52,593 bases of DNA from Candidatus Desulfosporosinus infrequens (GTDB taxonomy: Bacteria; Bacillota; Desulfitobacteriia; Desulfitobacteriales; Desulfitobacteriaceae), in NCBI GenBank assembly GCA_900290375.1, contig OMOF01000867.1, forward strand, positions 1-52,593, in the 5' to 3' direction. The notes beneath the pieces are model-generated. The model was not told where the DNA came from. It saw only the letters and a list, made by a program, of their open reading frames with translations, and searched no databases. The translations under genes were made by a program, and so were the position numbers. Below are positions 41,486 to 51,253 of the stretch, one piece after another (positions within the stretch are counted from its first letter, which is position 1; every line of letters starts with the position of its first letter).

Positions 41486-42532
41486 CTAGATGTATTGAAT
41501 CTTCCGCCCAGCTGCCTTCTGCAAACGGTTCATAATCGCCGTGCCCAGGCCACCTTCTTCGATCCCTTCGGCCAAGATTAGATCCATTCCTCTCTCATCA
41601 CACAGACGTAAACCCTCAAACAAGTTACTAGCGACTTCTTCCGGTCGATCTTTCGAACCTAGAACAAACAAGAGATCAGGCAGACGGTTATGCAAAAAAG
41701 GCGCGCTCTCCAGTGTACAAAGAACCCCGACTTTTTTTAGTCTGGCGTGTCCTTTGTGAATTTCTTGTCCCATCCGCTGTACGACGTGTTCGGATGAGCC
41801 GACCATCAGAATCATTTCACCCTGCGGAGCATAGTGCCTATATTTCATGCCCGGTGCTTTAGGAACTTGGTTTTTCAAGGGCTTGTCCACCCAGATCTCG
41901 CCCAAGACCGCCTCCAACTGTTCCTTGGAAATTCCGCCCGGTCGTAGGATCGTAGGAACCTCTCCACTCACATCAAGCACAGTCGATTCCAACCCGACCA
42001 GACAAGCTCCGGCGTCGAGAATCAGCGGAATTTTACCTTTCAGATCACGCCAAACATGGCTTCCGCTTGTCGGACTAGGTTTCCCCGAAAGGTTTGCGCT
42101 TGGCGCGGCAATCGGAAACCCACTTTCTTCAATAAGGCGGAGGGCAACCGGATGACTAGGCATACGAATAGCCACGTTAGGCAGCCCAGCAGTGACGACA
42201 TCTGAAACATTGGCTGTTTTTGGCAAGACTAAAGTCAGCGGGCCTGGCCAGAAATGTTGAACACATAACTCTGCTGCCAACGTCCAACCTTTAACTAAAA
42301 TGTTTGCCATAGCTCGGTTGCAAACATGTATAATTAAGGGATTATCCTGGGGCCGTCCTTTGACTTCAAAAATCTTGGCGCAAGCTGAAGTATCCAGGGC
42401 ATTTGCCCCTAACCCATAGACCGTTTCTGTCGGAAAGGCTACTAGCTCCCCAGCCCGTAGCCACTCTACGCCCTCTTTTAATAGTTCAACTTCCGGATGG
42501 ACTCCATCAATATAACTTCTTTTTGTCTGCAT
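41486..42532 (-). CDS. L-threonylcarbamoyladenylate synthase (Sua5/YwlC)
   Basis: GELVAFPTETVYGLGANAL; KGRPQDNPLIIHV; APSANLSGKPSPTS; C-terminal Sua5 domain. Confidence 0.96.
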   Translation of the reverse strand: MQTKRSYIDGVHPEVELLKEGVEWLRAGELVAFPTETVYGLGANALDTSACAKIFEVKGRPQDNPLIIHVCNRAMANILVKGWTLAAELCVQHFWPGPLTLVLPKTANVSDVVTAGLPNVAIRMPSHPVALRLIEESGFPIAAPSANLSGKPSPTSGSHVWRDLKGKIPLILDAGACLVGLESTVLDVSGEVPTILRPGGISKEQLEAVLGEIWVDKPLKNQVPKAPGMKYRHYAPQGEMILMVGSSEHVVQRMGQEIHKGHARLKKVGVLCTLESAPFLHNRLPDLLFVLGSKDRPEEVASNLFEGLRLCDERGMDLILAEGIEEGGLGTAIMNRLQKAAGRKIQYI

Positions 42533-42538
42533 CTCTGC

Positions 42539-43387
42539 TCACCTCGCTAAGATCACCCGGTCCCTCCCCGCTAAATCAGGAAAAACCTGTGTTTCAAAAC
42601 CTTTCATCTGGAAAATTTCACTAACCGCCTCAGCCTGATTCCAACCGATTTCCATAAGCAGTTTCCCTTGAGGGTTTAATAATGATCGAATCTCTTCAGA
42701 CAGACGGCGATAGAAGTCTAAACCTTCTAGTCCCCCTAAAAATGCCATTGAGGGTTCGCAAAAAATCTCCGGAGCGCACTGACTATAGTCCTCTGCGGAA
42801 ACATAGGGGGGGTTCGTAATGATAAAATCCCAATGTTCCCCCTGGATCGGATTCACAAAGTCCCCTTGACGCCACTGCACGGCGACGCCTAAACGCTCGG
42901 CATTCTGACGCGCCACATCTAAGGCCGCGAGCGAAAGATCGGTTCCAACCACCTTCGCGTGAGGATAATAATACACCATCGAAATTGCAAGAGCGCCACT
43001 TCCGGTACAAAGGTCCGCAACCTTAATCAACGGATCCTGCCTCTGCTTTTCTTCTTGCCTTACAATTTCCAGCCATTTCTCAACCAAAATCTCACTGTCC
43101 GCACGTGGAATAAGTACGCGCTCATCAACTCTGAAAGAAAGGCCCATAAACTCCTGTCGTTTTAAAATGTATTGGAGAGGTTCATGTGCGGCGCGACGCC
43201 TAATGAGCCCCTGATAGTCCGTCTCCTCTACCTTAGACAGATTACGGCCAAGATCGAGATAGAGGCGGTCACGCTGCGCCACACCAAGAACTTCGGCCAA
43301 TAATAAATCTGAGTCATAGCGTGCATTTTCTATCCCTTGTGCCAAGAGCTGCGCCTCGCCGAAATGCATTCCTTCTAACACCTTCAA
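42539..43387 (-). CDS. prmC: Release factor glutamine methyltransferase
   Basis: VADLCTGSGALAISM; IITNPPYVS; downstream of prfA. Confidence 0.97.
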   Translation of the reverse strand: MKVLEGMHFGEAQLLAQGIENARYDSDLLLAEVLGVAQRDRLYLDLGRNLSKVEETDYQGLIRRRAAHEPLQYILKRQEFMGLSFRVDERVLIPRADSEILVEKWLEIVRQEEKQRQDPLIKVADLCTGSGALAISMVYYYPHAKVVGTDLSLAALDVARQNAERLGVAVQWRQGDFVNPIQGEHWDFIITNPPYVSAEDYSQCAPEIFCEPSMAFLGGLEGLDFYRRLSEEIRSLLNPQGKLLMEIGWNQAEAVSEIFQMKGFETQVFPDLAGRDRVILAR

Positions 43388-43501
43388 AAAGGTTACCTCC
43401 CAACTCGATATTCGAAGTTAGTGGTTCAAATATCAACTATCGCGTAACTTCTGAATAAATTCATACACTTCGATGGAGTAATTTCACTCAGCAATTTTCT
43501 T

Positions 43502-44572
43502 TTAGTCGATCTCAGCTTTTAGTCGTTCCGCTTGGTCAGAGGTAATCAGAGTTTGGATGATCTCTTCCAAGTCTCCTGTCAGGATCGTCTCCAAGCGATG
43601 TAACGTTAGGCCGATACGATGATCTGTAACTCGTCCCTGAGGAAAATTAAACGTTCTAATCCGCTCGCTCCGGTCACCTGTACCCACTTGGCTTCGACGT
43701 TCAGATGCCTGTTCTCCACTTGCTTCGTCCTGAGCTTTCTCTAGGATACGAGCACGTAAAACACGTAAGGCCTTCTCTTTGTTCTTGAGCTGAGATTTTT
43801 CATCTTGGCAAGACGCTATTATTCCTGTCGGCAGGTGGGTAATTCGTACCGCCGATTGCGTAGTGTTTACACACTGGCCGCCAGGTCCACTAGAACAGAA
43901 AACATCAATACGCAAGTCATTGGGATTAATCGAGACTTCAACTTCTTCCGCTTCAGGAAGAACTGCGACCGTCGCCGTAGAGGTATGAATCCGTCCTCCC
44001 GACTCGGTTGATGGAATTCGTTGCACGCGATGTACACCACTTTCAAACTTCAGCTTGCTATAGGCGCCATACCCTTCCACCAGAAAGATAACTTCCTTGT
44101 AACCACCTATATCTGTATAACTGGCACTCAGAACTTCCGTTTTCCACCCCTGCCCTTCGGCATAACGTGTATACATCTTATAAAGATCTCCAGCAAACAG
44201 AGCCGCTTCATCGCCGCCTGCCCCCGCCCGAATTTCCATAATGACGTTTTTCTCGTCATTCGGATCCTTGGGCAGAAGAAAGACACGCATCTTCGCTTCC
44301 AATTCCAGAGATTGGTTGCGCAGTTCATCTCGCTCCTGCTCCGCCATCTCCTGCATATCCGGGTCGAGTTTTTCCTGGAGTAAGTTCTCCGTATCTTCAA
44401 GACCACGAAGTACTTCTTGATATTCCCTGAACGCTGTGACAAGGTTCGTCATACCTGCTTGCGCTTTGGCATATTTTTGCCACTCATTCTGATTGGCAAG
44501 GATCTCCGGATCACTAAGAAGTTCCGTGAATTCATCATATTTTCGTTCGATCTCGTAAAGTTTCTCTAACAT
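43502..44572 (-). CDS. prfA: Peptide chain release factor 1
   Basis: [48 protein letters not shown]. Confidence 0.98.
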   Translation of the reverse strand: MLEKLYEIERKYDEFTELLSDPEILANQNEWQKYAKAQAGMTNLVTAFREYQEVLRGLEDTENLLQEKLDPDMQEMAEQERDELRNQSLELEAKMRVFLLPKDPNDEKNVIMEIRAGAGGDEAALFAGDLYKMYTRYAEGQGWKTEVLSASYTDIGGYKEVIFLVEGYGAYSKLKFESGVHRVQRIPSTESGGRIHTSTATVAVLPEAEEVEVSINPNDLRIDVFCSSGPGGQCVNTTQSAVRITHLPTGIIASCQDEKSQLKNKEKALRVLRARILEKAQDEASGEQASERRSQVGTGDRSERIRTFNFPQGRVTDHRIGLTLHRLETILTGDLEEIIQTLITSDQAERLKAEID

Positions 44573-44589
44573 TTTTCACACCCCAAAAT

Positions 44590-45474
44590 TTAGGTTAGTT
44601 CTTGACCGGAATCCAAAACGCCTTTTAATGCCGTCAGTGCAACTTCTAACTGGGCATCGTCCGGTTCCCGCGTGGTTAATTTTTGTAATAACAAGCCTGG
44701 AACAACAAGCCAACGCAGCCACGGCGATTCCAAGTGCCGTGAAGAAAATTTAAGGATTTCATAAGCAATTCCAGCCACGAATGGCATCAGAAGCATCCTG
44801 GAAAGAAAACGCCACCACAAGGGAGTCAAACCTACAAAGGCAAACACACACATACTCACAACGACCACAATCAGAAGGAAACTTGTCCCGCAACGCGGAT
44901 GTAACCGCGGGAATGGACGCGCATTCTCTACTGTGAGCTCTTTCCCCGCTTCATAGGTGAAGATTGCTTTATGCTCAGCGCCGTGATATTGAAAAACCCG
45001 TTGAATGTCTCTCAGCCTGGAAATAATGAGAATATACAGAAAAAAAACGACGAGCCGTATTGCCCCCTCCAACAGATTCTGCCACATGACTCCACTGACC
45101 TTTCCTCTGAGCAAGTGAGCCATTCCTGTCGGCAACCCTACAAAAAACAGAAGACCCAGGCCAAAAGCAAACCCGACAGTCAATGACATTTCCCAAAACC
45201 CAAGTTCTTCTTCTCCGCCTTCTTCCTCTCCCATTGAACGATTGGCAGAAAAAGTTAGGGCGCGCGTTCCTACAATCAGTGAATCTACAAGCGCAACAAA
45301 CCCTCGAATTAACGGCAACTTTAAAATCGGTTTTGTAGACCAAGAATTTAGTTTTAAGCGCGTAAGTTCAATCTTGCCATCTGGTAGCCTGACCGCTATA
45401 GCGCTCTCACGAGGTCCACGCATCATGACCCCTTCTATAACTGCTTGCCCGCCATATTGGACTGGTCTACCCAT
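44590..45474 (-). CDS. DUF1385 family membrane protein
   Basis: GRPVQYGGQAVIEGVMMRGPRESAIAVR; FQYHGAEHKAIFTYEAGKELTVENARPFPRLHPRCGTSFLL. Confidence 0.93.
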   Translation of the reverse strand: MGRPVQYGGQAVIEGVMMRGPRESAIAVRLPDGKIELTRLKLNSWSTKPILKLPLIRGFVALVDSLIVGTRALTFSANRSMGEEEGGEEELGFWEMSLTVGFAFGLGLLFFVGLPTGMAHLLRGKVSGVMWQNLLEGAIRLVVFFLYILIISRLRDIQRVFQYHGAEHKAIFTYEAGKELTVENARPFPRLHPRCGTSFLLIVVVVSMCVFAFVGLTPLWWRFLSRMLLMPFVAGIAYEILKFSSRHLESPWLRWLVVPGLLLQKLTTREPDDAQLEVALTALKGVLDSGQELT

Positions 45475-45494
45475 TTCTCTACTACCTCCTCTAT

Positions 45495-45615
45495 TATATC
45501 GCGACACGAGGCGCGAGGTTCGAAGGTCTCACTATCGCGCTTCGCCAATATATCGTGCTTCGCACTTCTCGTCTCTCGTCTCGTGTATCATGCATCATGC
45601 TTCGTGCATCCCACT
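45495..45615. repeat. Degenerate interspersed repeat region (CGAGGCGCGAGGTTCGAAG... / ...CGTGCTTCGC...)
   Basis: CGCGACACGAGGCGCGAGGTTCGAAGGTCTCACTATCGCGCTTCGCCAATATA aligns with 36629-36680. Confidence 0.6.
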
Positions 45616-45625
45616 TGCACTTTAC

Positions 45626-45652
45626 GTAAAAAGCAGAGCTTGCGCTCTGCTT
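45626..45652 (-). terminator. Rho-independent terminator of rpmE
   Basis: Minus strand AAGCAGAGC-GCAA-GCTCTGCTT-TTTACG. Confidence 0.88.
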
Positions 45653-45681
45653 TTCCACCAGCAACGACCGCAGGCCGTTGT

Positions 45682-45879
45682 TTACATCCCATATTTCTTT
45701 TTAAACCGATCAACCCGTCCGCCGACATCGACAAACCGCTGTACCCCGGTATAGAAGGGATGGCATTTCGAACAAATTTCCACTTTGATGTCTTTTCTCG
45801 TACTTGCTGTTAAAATGATTTCTCCGCAAGCGCATGTCACCGTGGTTTGTTCGTATATTGGGTGAATTTTTTCTTTCAT
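45682..45879 (-). CDS. rpmE: 50S ribosomal protein L31 (zinc-binding form)
   Basis: [64 protein letters not shown]. Confidence 0.97.
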   Translation of the reverse strand: MKEKIHPIYEQTTVTCACGEIILTASTRKDIKVEICSKCHPFYTGVQRFVDVGGRVDRFKKKYGM

Positions 45880-46047
45880 GTCTTCACCTTCTTTCCCATT
45901 TGGATCGAGGCGCTCTTTTGTCGCACCTGCTTGATACACAATTTCAGTCAACTCTTATCATTGTAGCATAAATACGCTATGCTGGTCAAGATCATATCTT
46001 CTTAAATTTAGCTCGTTCTATTTATAAATTTATGAGGAACGCAAACC

Positions 46048-47001
46048 TTAACAGCCCTTCATAGCATAGTCCGGCTTCTTGTCAAAGCGGTGACGTGCTT
46101 CAATAAAGCGAACCGTCCCTGTTTTTCCGCGAATGACAACTGTGTGGGTCAAAGCGCCTTTGGAGGTATAGGTTACACCGCGCAACAAGGGGCCTTCGGT
46201 AATCCCTGTCGCTGCAAAAAAGACGTCGTCCGTACTTACCAAGTCATCCATCGTTAATAACTTTTGGACATCCTCAATTCCTAGCGCTTTAGCCCGGGCG
46301 ACGTCTTCTTCGTTTTCCGGCCAAAGGCGGCCCTGCATTTCTCCCCCCATGCAACGGAGGGCTGCCGCAGCAAGCACACCTTCGGGCGCTCCGCCAATTC
46401 CCATCATCATATCCACACCAGTATCTTCAAACGCACAGGCCACAGCCGGTGAAACGTCCCCATCAGTTATGAGACGAACTCGCGCTCCGCAAGCACGGAC
46501 ATCTTGAATTAGTTTCTGATGACGTGGACGATCCAAAATCACGACTGTAATATCTTTCATATTTTTCCCTAAGGCTTTAGCCACATTTGAGACATTTTCG
46601 AGCACAGTTGCATCCAAATTTATCTTCCCAACAGCCGCAGGACCTACCGCAATCTTATCCATATACATATCTGGAGCATGCAGTAAGCAACCCCTTTGAG
46701 CAATCGCCACCACAGCAATCGCTCCTGCCACTCCTTTTGCACAACTGTTGGTTCCTTCTAGGGGATCCACTGCCACATCTAATTGCGGACTTTCTCCATT
46801 CCCGACACGTTCCCCAATATAGAGCATTGGGGCCTCGTCCATTTCCCCTTCTCCGATCACTACTGTCCCATCCATATGAATCGTATTAAAAACCGCTCGC
46901 ATCGCTTCAACAGCAGCATTATCCGCGGCCATCTTATCTCCTAGGCCTACCCAACGTGCAGAAGCTAGTGCAGCAGCCTCTGTCACTCTGGCAAATTCCA
47001 T
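46048..47001 (-). CDS. glpX: Fructose-1,6-bisphosphatase class II
   Basis: GEGEMDEAPMLYIGE; VDPLEGTNSCAKG; GIGGAPEGVLAAAALRCMGGEMQGRL. Confidence 0.97.
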   Translation of the reverse strand: MEFARVTEAAALASARWVGLGDKMAADNAAVEAMRAVFNTIHMDGTVVIGEGEMDEAPMLYIGERVGNGESPQLDVAVDPLEGTNSCAKGVAGAIAVVAIAQRGCLLHAPDMYMDKIAVGPAAVGKINLDATVLENVSNVAKALGKNMKDITVVILDRPRHQKLIQDVRACGARVRLITDGDVSPAVACAFEDTGVDMMMGIGGAPEGVLAAAALRCMGGEMQGRLWPENEEDVARAKALGIEDVQKLLTMDDLVSTDDVFFAATGITEGPLLRGVTYTSKGALTHTVVIRGKTGTVRFIEARHRFDKKPDYAMKGC

Positions 47002-47063
47002 TGTGAGTTCTCTTTCCAGTTTTAAGCCCTCCTTTACTCTATCTTCAATAAGTATACATTCAG

Positions 47064-47108
47064 AAGTATGTCATCATATTTATTGTCAATAAATATGATG
47101 ACATACTT
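47064..47108. promoter_or_regulatory. 45-bp near-perfect palindrome upstream of glpX
   Basis: AAGTATGTCATCATATTTATTG-T-CAATAAATATGATGACATACTT: 22-bp perfect arms, 1-nt centre, about 60 nt upstream of the glpX start. Confidence 0.75.
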
Positions 47109-47146
47109 TTAAAACGTTTTCAACCACATAAACCTTTTAAATTCAC

Positions 47147-47193
47147 AAAAAGGTTGGCATCAGCTTATCTGTATTTCAGACAGCAGATGCCAA
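47147..47193 (-). terminator. Probable terminator downstream of the transaldolase gene
   Basis: Minus strand TTGGCATC...GATGCCAA then CCTTTTTG. Confidence 0.6.
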
Positions 47194-47315
47194 GGTTGAT
47201 GTTCGAAATTCAAGATAGCTTTCAACTATACTGCAGAATGAGGAATAAAATCCACCTACTGCAGTCTTCTTTATAAAAATAACGCTGTATTTACGCTCAT
47301 GTATAACAAGAACTT

Positions 47316-47954
47316 CTACAGTTTTTTCCAATCCGCTAGAAATTTCTCAATCCCAGCATCTGTCAAGGGGTGACGGAATAGTTGCCTTAAGACGCCGAAC
47401 GGAACTGTTGCATAATCTGCGCCTAATTTGGCAGCTTCCGTTACATGAACCGGGTTTCTGATACTAGCAGCAATAATTTTTGTTTCGATATCATTTACTT
47501 GGAAAATCTCACACATATCCGCCAACGTATTCAGCCCATTTTCACCGATGTCATCCAGTCTCCCCAGAAATGGGCTAACATAGGTTGCGCCCGCCCGTGC
47601 TGCTAGCAACGCTTGATTTGCTGTAAACACGAGAGTGACATTCGTCTTGATTTTCTCGGCACTTAAGCTCTTGACTGTTTTGAGGCCAGCTTCAGTCATA
47701 GGGATCTTGATCACTATATTCGAATGAATTGCTGCTAACACATGCGCTTCCCGCAACATTCCTTCATAATCGAGTGCAATAACCTCTGCGCTTATAGGAC
47801 CGTCAACGATCCCTGTCACTGTGTTGAGAAGTTCGTGGAAGTCCTTTCCTTCCTTAGCTACCAAACTAGGGTTCGTCGTTAGACCGGCAATGACGCCCAT
47901 ATCCCAAGCTTGCTTGATTTCTTCAATATTTGCAGAGTCCAAAAAGAACTGCAT
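47316..47954 (-). CDS. Transaldolase / fructose-6-phosphate aldolase family
   Basis: [67 protein letters not shown]. Confidence 0.96.
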   Translation of the reverse strand: MQFFLDSANIEEIKQAWDMGVIAGLTTNPSLVAKEGKDFHELLNTVTGIVDGPISAEVIALDYEGMLREAHVLAAIHSNIVIKIPMTEAGLKTVKSLSAEKIKTNVTLVFTANQALLAARAGATYVSPFLGRLDDIGENGLNTLADMCEIFQVNDIETKIIAASIRNPVHVTEAAKLGADYATVPFGVLRQLFRHPLTDAGIEKFLADWKKL

Positions 47955-47998
47955 GAGGTTACCTTCTTTCTATAGAGGCACATTCAAGATGCCTAAGT

Positions 47999-48853
47999 TT
48001 ACGCCTTCCCGTTGCTACCGAAAACTCGAATTTTCTCGCGGATTATCGCGATTGCAGCTTCCCGAGCAGGACCCAACATTTTACGAGGGTCGATTTCTTT
48101 GAGGTTCTGCTCAAGCACAAGGCGGGCTGCATTGACAAACGCTTCGCGGATATTGGTGTCAATGTTAATTTTACAGACACCTCGAGAAATCGCTTCTCGC
48201 AACGCTTCATCCGGAACTCCGGAAGATCCGTGCAAGACGATCGGCGTTGAAACACGTTCTCGAATTTTTGTTAATCGTTCAAAATCAAGTTTCGGAATCC
48301 CTATGTATTGACCATGAGCCGTTCCGATGGCAATCGCTAGCGCATCCACCTGCGTTGCTTGAACAAAATGTTCCGCATCAGCTGGATCCGTAAACAATGC
48401 CTCTCTGTCGCTGACAGTGATGTCATCTTCTGTCCCGCCGATTTTACCCAATTCGCCCTCTACAGAAATACCTAGCGGCCGAACTGCCTCAATTACTTTG
48501 TTAGTCAAGGCAATATTATCTTCCAACGAGTGTTTAGACCCGTCAATCATCACGGATGAAAATCCGTTACGTGCACACTGCATAACTTGAGCAAAACTTG
48601 TCCCATGGTCCAGATGCAGGGCAATCGGCACGCTGGCATTTTCGGCAGCCAATTTCGTCAAAGCAGAAATGTACTCAATCCCTGCATACTTTATGGCACC
48701 CTGACTGGCCTGAATAATAACCGGAGCATTTTCCGCCTCTGCTGCAGCCACTATGGCCTGGACAATCTCCATATTATTGCAGTTAAAAGCCCCTACTGCA
48801 TAATGTTCTTTTTGGGCCTTAGCGAGTAACCCAACCATCGAAACTAACGCCAT
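47999..48853 (-). CDS. fba: Class II fructose-bisphosphate aldolase
   Basis: HLDHGTSFAQVMQCARNGFSSVMIDGS; GTAHGQYIG; LHGSSGVPDEALREAI. Confidence 0.97.
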   Translation of the reverse strand: MALVSMVGLLAKAQKEHYAVGAFNCNNMEIVQAIVAAAEAENAPVIIQASQGAIKYAGIEYISALTKLAAENASVPIALHLDHGTSFAQVMQCARNGFSSVMIDGSKHSLEDNIALTNKVIEAVRPLGISVEGELGKIGGTEDDITVSDREALFTDPADAEHFVQATQVDALAIAIGTAHGQYIGIPKLDFERLTKIRERVSTPIVLHGSSGVPDEALREAISRGVCKINIDTNIREAFVNAARLVLEQNLKEIDPRKMLGPAREAAIAIIREKIRVFGSNGKA

Positions 48854-49530
48854 TTTGTTTCCTCCTTGTTCGTCTTTGAAATGTGCTGACCTCGCAATGG
48901 ACTATTAATAAGCCAAGTCTTATTCTCTTCCAAATACATCGAGTCTATTCCTTCAATCTGACGAACATTATCCGCACTATCAGCATAGATCACGCCCACA
49001 GCTTCACAGCAATCACAATAAAGTTCGATGTGATCCGGTAATAATTCAAAGGATAACTGATGATTTCCACAAGCGCACCCTAAATCTCCTTGCTTAGCCA
49101 GATAGTGAAGATGATCTAAAACAAAAAGCATCACTTCGGGATTTTCGAACTCTTCCTCATAACCCAGCTCTACTGCCAATTCCCCAATGGATTTTTCACG
49201 CTCATGACAAGCCTGGGTGACTTTCTGCTTAGGCCCGATATATCCAACCGAAGCTTCCACGGCTGGGCAATCAAGTGGCAGAGCCGCTTTTCCCCAAATG
49301 GCATGGCGGTTTAATCTTAAATAATGGGTATCCCCACAGTAAGCACATGCATATGTGACGTTGAACTGCTGACGGTTCCGGCTAGTTACAGACATAAGCT
49401 CAAAACCGCAATCGCAAAGCAGTTTCTTACGTTCCCGCTGAGAAAATGCAAAGAGAGAGAGGGCATGAAATTCTAGTTCTCCACATTGAGAACACTGAAT
49501 GGCGATCGTTGTATTTGTCGTTAGAATCAT
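48844..49530 (-). CDS. Uncharacterised protein with several zinc-ribbon-like Cys pairs
   Basis: CSQCG, CDCG, CAYCG, CACG, CDCC motifs; overlaps fba start by 10 nt; lies between spo0F and fba. Confidence 0.85.
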   Translation of the reverse strand: MILTTNTTIAIQCSQCGELEFHALSLFAFSQRERKKLLCDCGFELMSVTSRNRQQFNVTYACAYCGDTHYLRLNRHAIWGKAALPLDCPAVEASVGYIGPKQKVTQACHEREKSIGELAVELGYEEEFENPEVMLFVLDHLHYLAKQGDLGCACGNHQLSFELLPDHIELYCDCCEAVGVIYADSADNVRQIEGIDSMYLEENKTWLINSPLRGQHISKTNKEETKWR

Positions 49531-49629
49531 AATTCCCACCTCTTCCTACAGCATATACTTCGTCGTGCGAGAAGATTTTCCTGCCTTTCAGCTAACAAAA
49601 AAGTATATAGTGTGGCGAAGGCTTTTGAA

Positions 49630-49992
49630 CTATGTCGTCGGTAATATCATTTTTACCCGTTCTCTCAACTCAAATAAATCAAAGGGTTTAGCCATGTAGT
49701 GCAGAATACCAAGATCTTTAGCTTGCTCCATATTCTGAGTATCTCCATAGGCCGTCATCATGATCACACCGACTTGACTGTCCAAGGCACGAATCTGTCC
49801 TAATGTTTCTAGACCGTTCATACCAGGCATTTTCATATCCATCAAAATGAGCTCTGGCTCAAATGATTTCAGTAACCGGAGAGCCTCCACCCCATTCGCG
49901 GCCATTTCAACCTCATGCTGATCCTCTTTAAAGGTCTCAAAAAGCAAGCGACGTACACCTAGTTGGTCATCGACTACGAGAATTTTGGTCAT
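49630..49992 (-). CDS. spo0F: Sporulation response regulator Spo0F (single receiver domain)
   Basis: KILVVDDQLGVRRLLFETF; LILMDMKMPGMNGLETL; MMTAYGD; MAKPFDLFELRERV; synteny with fba. Confidence 0.94.
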   Translation of the reverse strand: MTKILVVDDQLGVRRLLFETFKEDQHEVEMAANGVEALRLLKSFEPELILMDMKMPGMNGLETLGQIRALDSQVGVIMMTAYGDTQNMEQAKDLGILHYMAKPFDLFELRERVKMILPTT

Positions 49993-50028
49993 TCCTTACA
50001 TTCCTTTCCATCACACTTCTCAATTCTT

Positions 50029-51249
50029 TTATTGAAAGGAATATTCTGTATTTGCTGGCAAAACTCCTTCTTTCATTGTCCGTTCTGACAACATTTGTCC
50101 CGCTTGGCTATATCTCCTAGGAATTCGAGGATTTGCTACAGTACGACGTAAAGGAATCCGAACCTCATCCCCTAAAACGCAATCCTGCATGCCAACGTCA
50201 ATCACTGTAAGCTGCATACCGATTTTTCCGACCACACGAACCCTCCGACCTTTCAGTTCTACCCGTTCTTGCCCGAGGAAAATACCAAACAAAGCTACAA
50301 AGTTTTTAGTCACAATTTTCAGAAAGTCGACCCATCCCTGAGGTACGAAATGGGGAGCCAAGCCAAACCCATCCGCATACCCTACAGGGAGAACCGCAAG
50401 TTGAGTTAAAGTCTTCGTGCGATAAATGCTTTGATACCCCACATCCGTCCCTTTGGGGACTGTGCGCAGATGAACAATTCGACTTTTAGCAACCCAAGGG
50501 TCGCGTAACGTTAATTTCTGTCCGAAACCTTGCCCAGGATAATGCCCAATCAGCAATGTTCCAATTCGCACAAAATCATGATGCCATTGGGGATAATCCA
50601 GAAAAGCAGCGCTATTGCAGACATGTTTCCAAGTCGGACAAATCCCCAGTTCTTCAAGACGCGCCGTTAAGAACAGAAAGCGTTCATATTGCCCTAACGA
50701 ATATCTCCTATCCCTTTGAGCTGCCCGAGCAAAATGAGTATATATTCCTGCAACTTGAACATGGGAAGCATTCGCCAAGGCTATGGCAAGCGCCTCCATT
50801 TCAGTATGCTGGAACCCGGTTCGTCCCATACCAGTCTCTAATTTGAGATGTACTAGGACCTGCCGCTGAATTTCCGGATTCAGTTCTGGGTTCAATGCCA
50901 TTTCCGAATAAATCTCATCCAATTCCGTAATCGAGGACAGCGATGAAATTGTCAGCTGTAACTCGGCACTGATAGCCTTGGGCCATTCTTCTTTCGAGGT
51001 AGGCCCTAACACTAGGATAAGACCCCTGATTCCCTGCTCTCTCAAGATTAACCCTTCTTCAACCCTTGTAACTGCAAACGCTTCACATCCAGCTCTTTCC
51101 AAGGCGCGCGCCACCTCGATCGCGCCCAGTCCATAAGCATCTGCTTTCACCACCGCCATACATCTCGCGCCAGGACAGAGGTGCTTTATAACTTCTTGAT
51201 AATTTCCCACGATGGCATCAAGGTCAACTTCGATCCAAGTTTCAGACAT
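50029..51249 (-). CDS. alr: Alanine racemase
   Basis: VVKADAYGLGAIEVARAL; HLKLETGMGRTGF; VLPVGYADGF. Confidence 0.96.
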   Translation of the reverse strand: MSETWIEVDLDAIVGNYQEVIKHLCPGARCMAVVKADAYGLGAIEVARALERAGCEAFAVTRVEEGLILREQGIRGLILVLGPTSKEEWPKAISAELQLTISSLSSITELDEIYSEMALNPELNPEIQRQVLVHLKLETGMGRTGFQHTEMEALAIALANASHVQVAGIYTHFARAAQRDRRYSLGQYERFLFLTARLEELGICPTWKHVCNSAAFLDYPQWHHDFVRIGTLLIGHYPGQGFGQKLTLRDPWVAKSRIVHLRTVPKGTDVGYQSIYRTKTLTQLAVLPVGYADGFGLAPHFVPQGWVDFLKIVTKNFVALFGIFLGQERVELKGRRVRVVGKIGMQLTVIDVGMQDCVLGDEVRIPLRRTVANPRIPRRYSQAGQMLSERTMKEGVLPANTEYSFQ

Positions 51250-51253
51250 GGCC

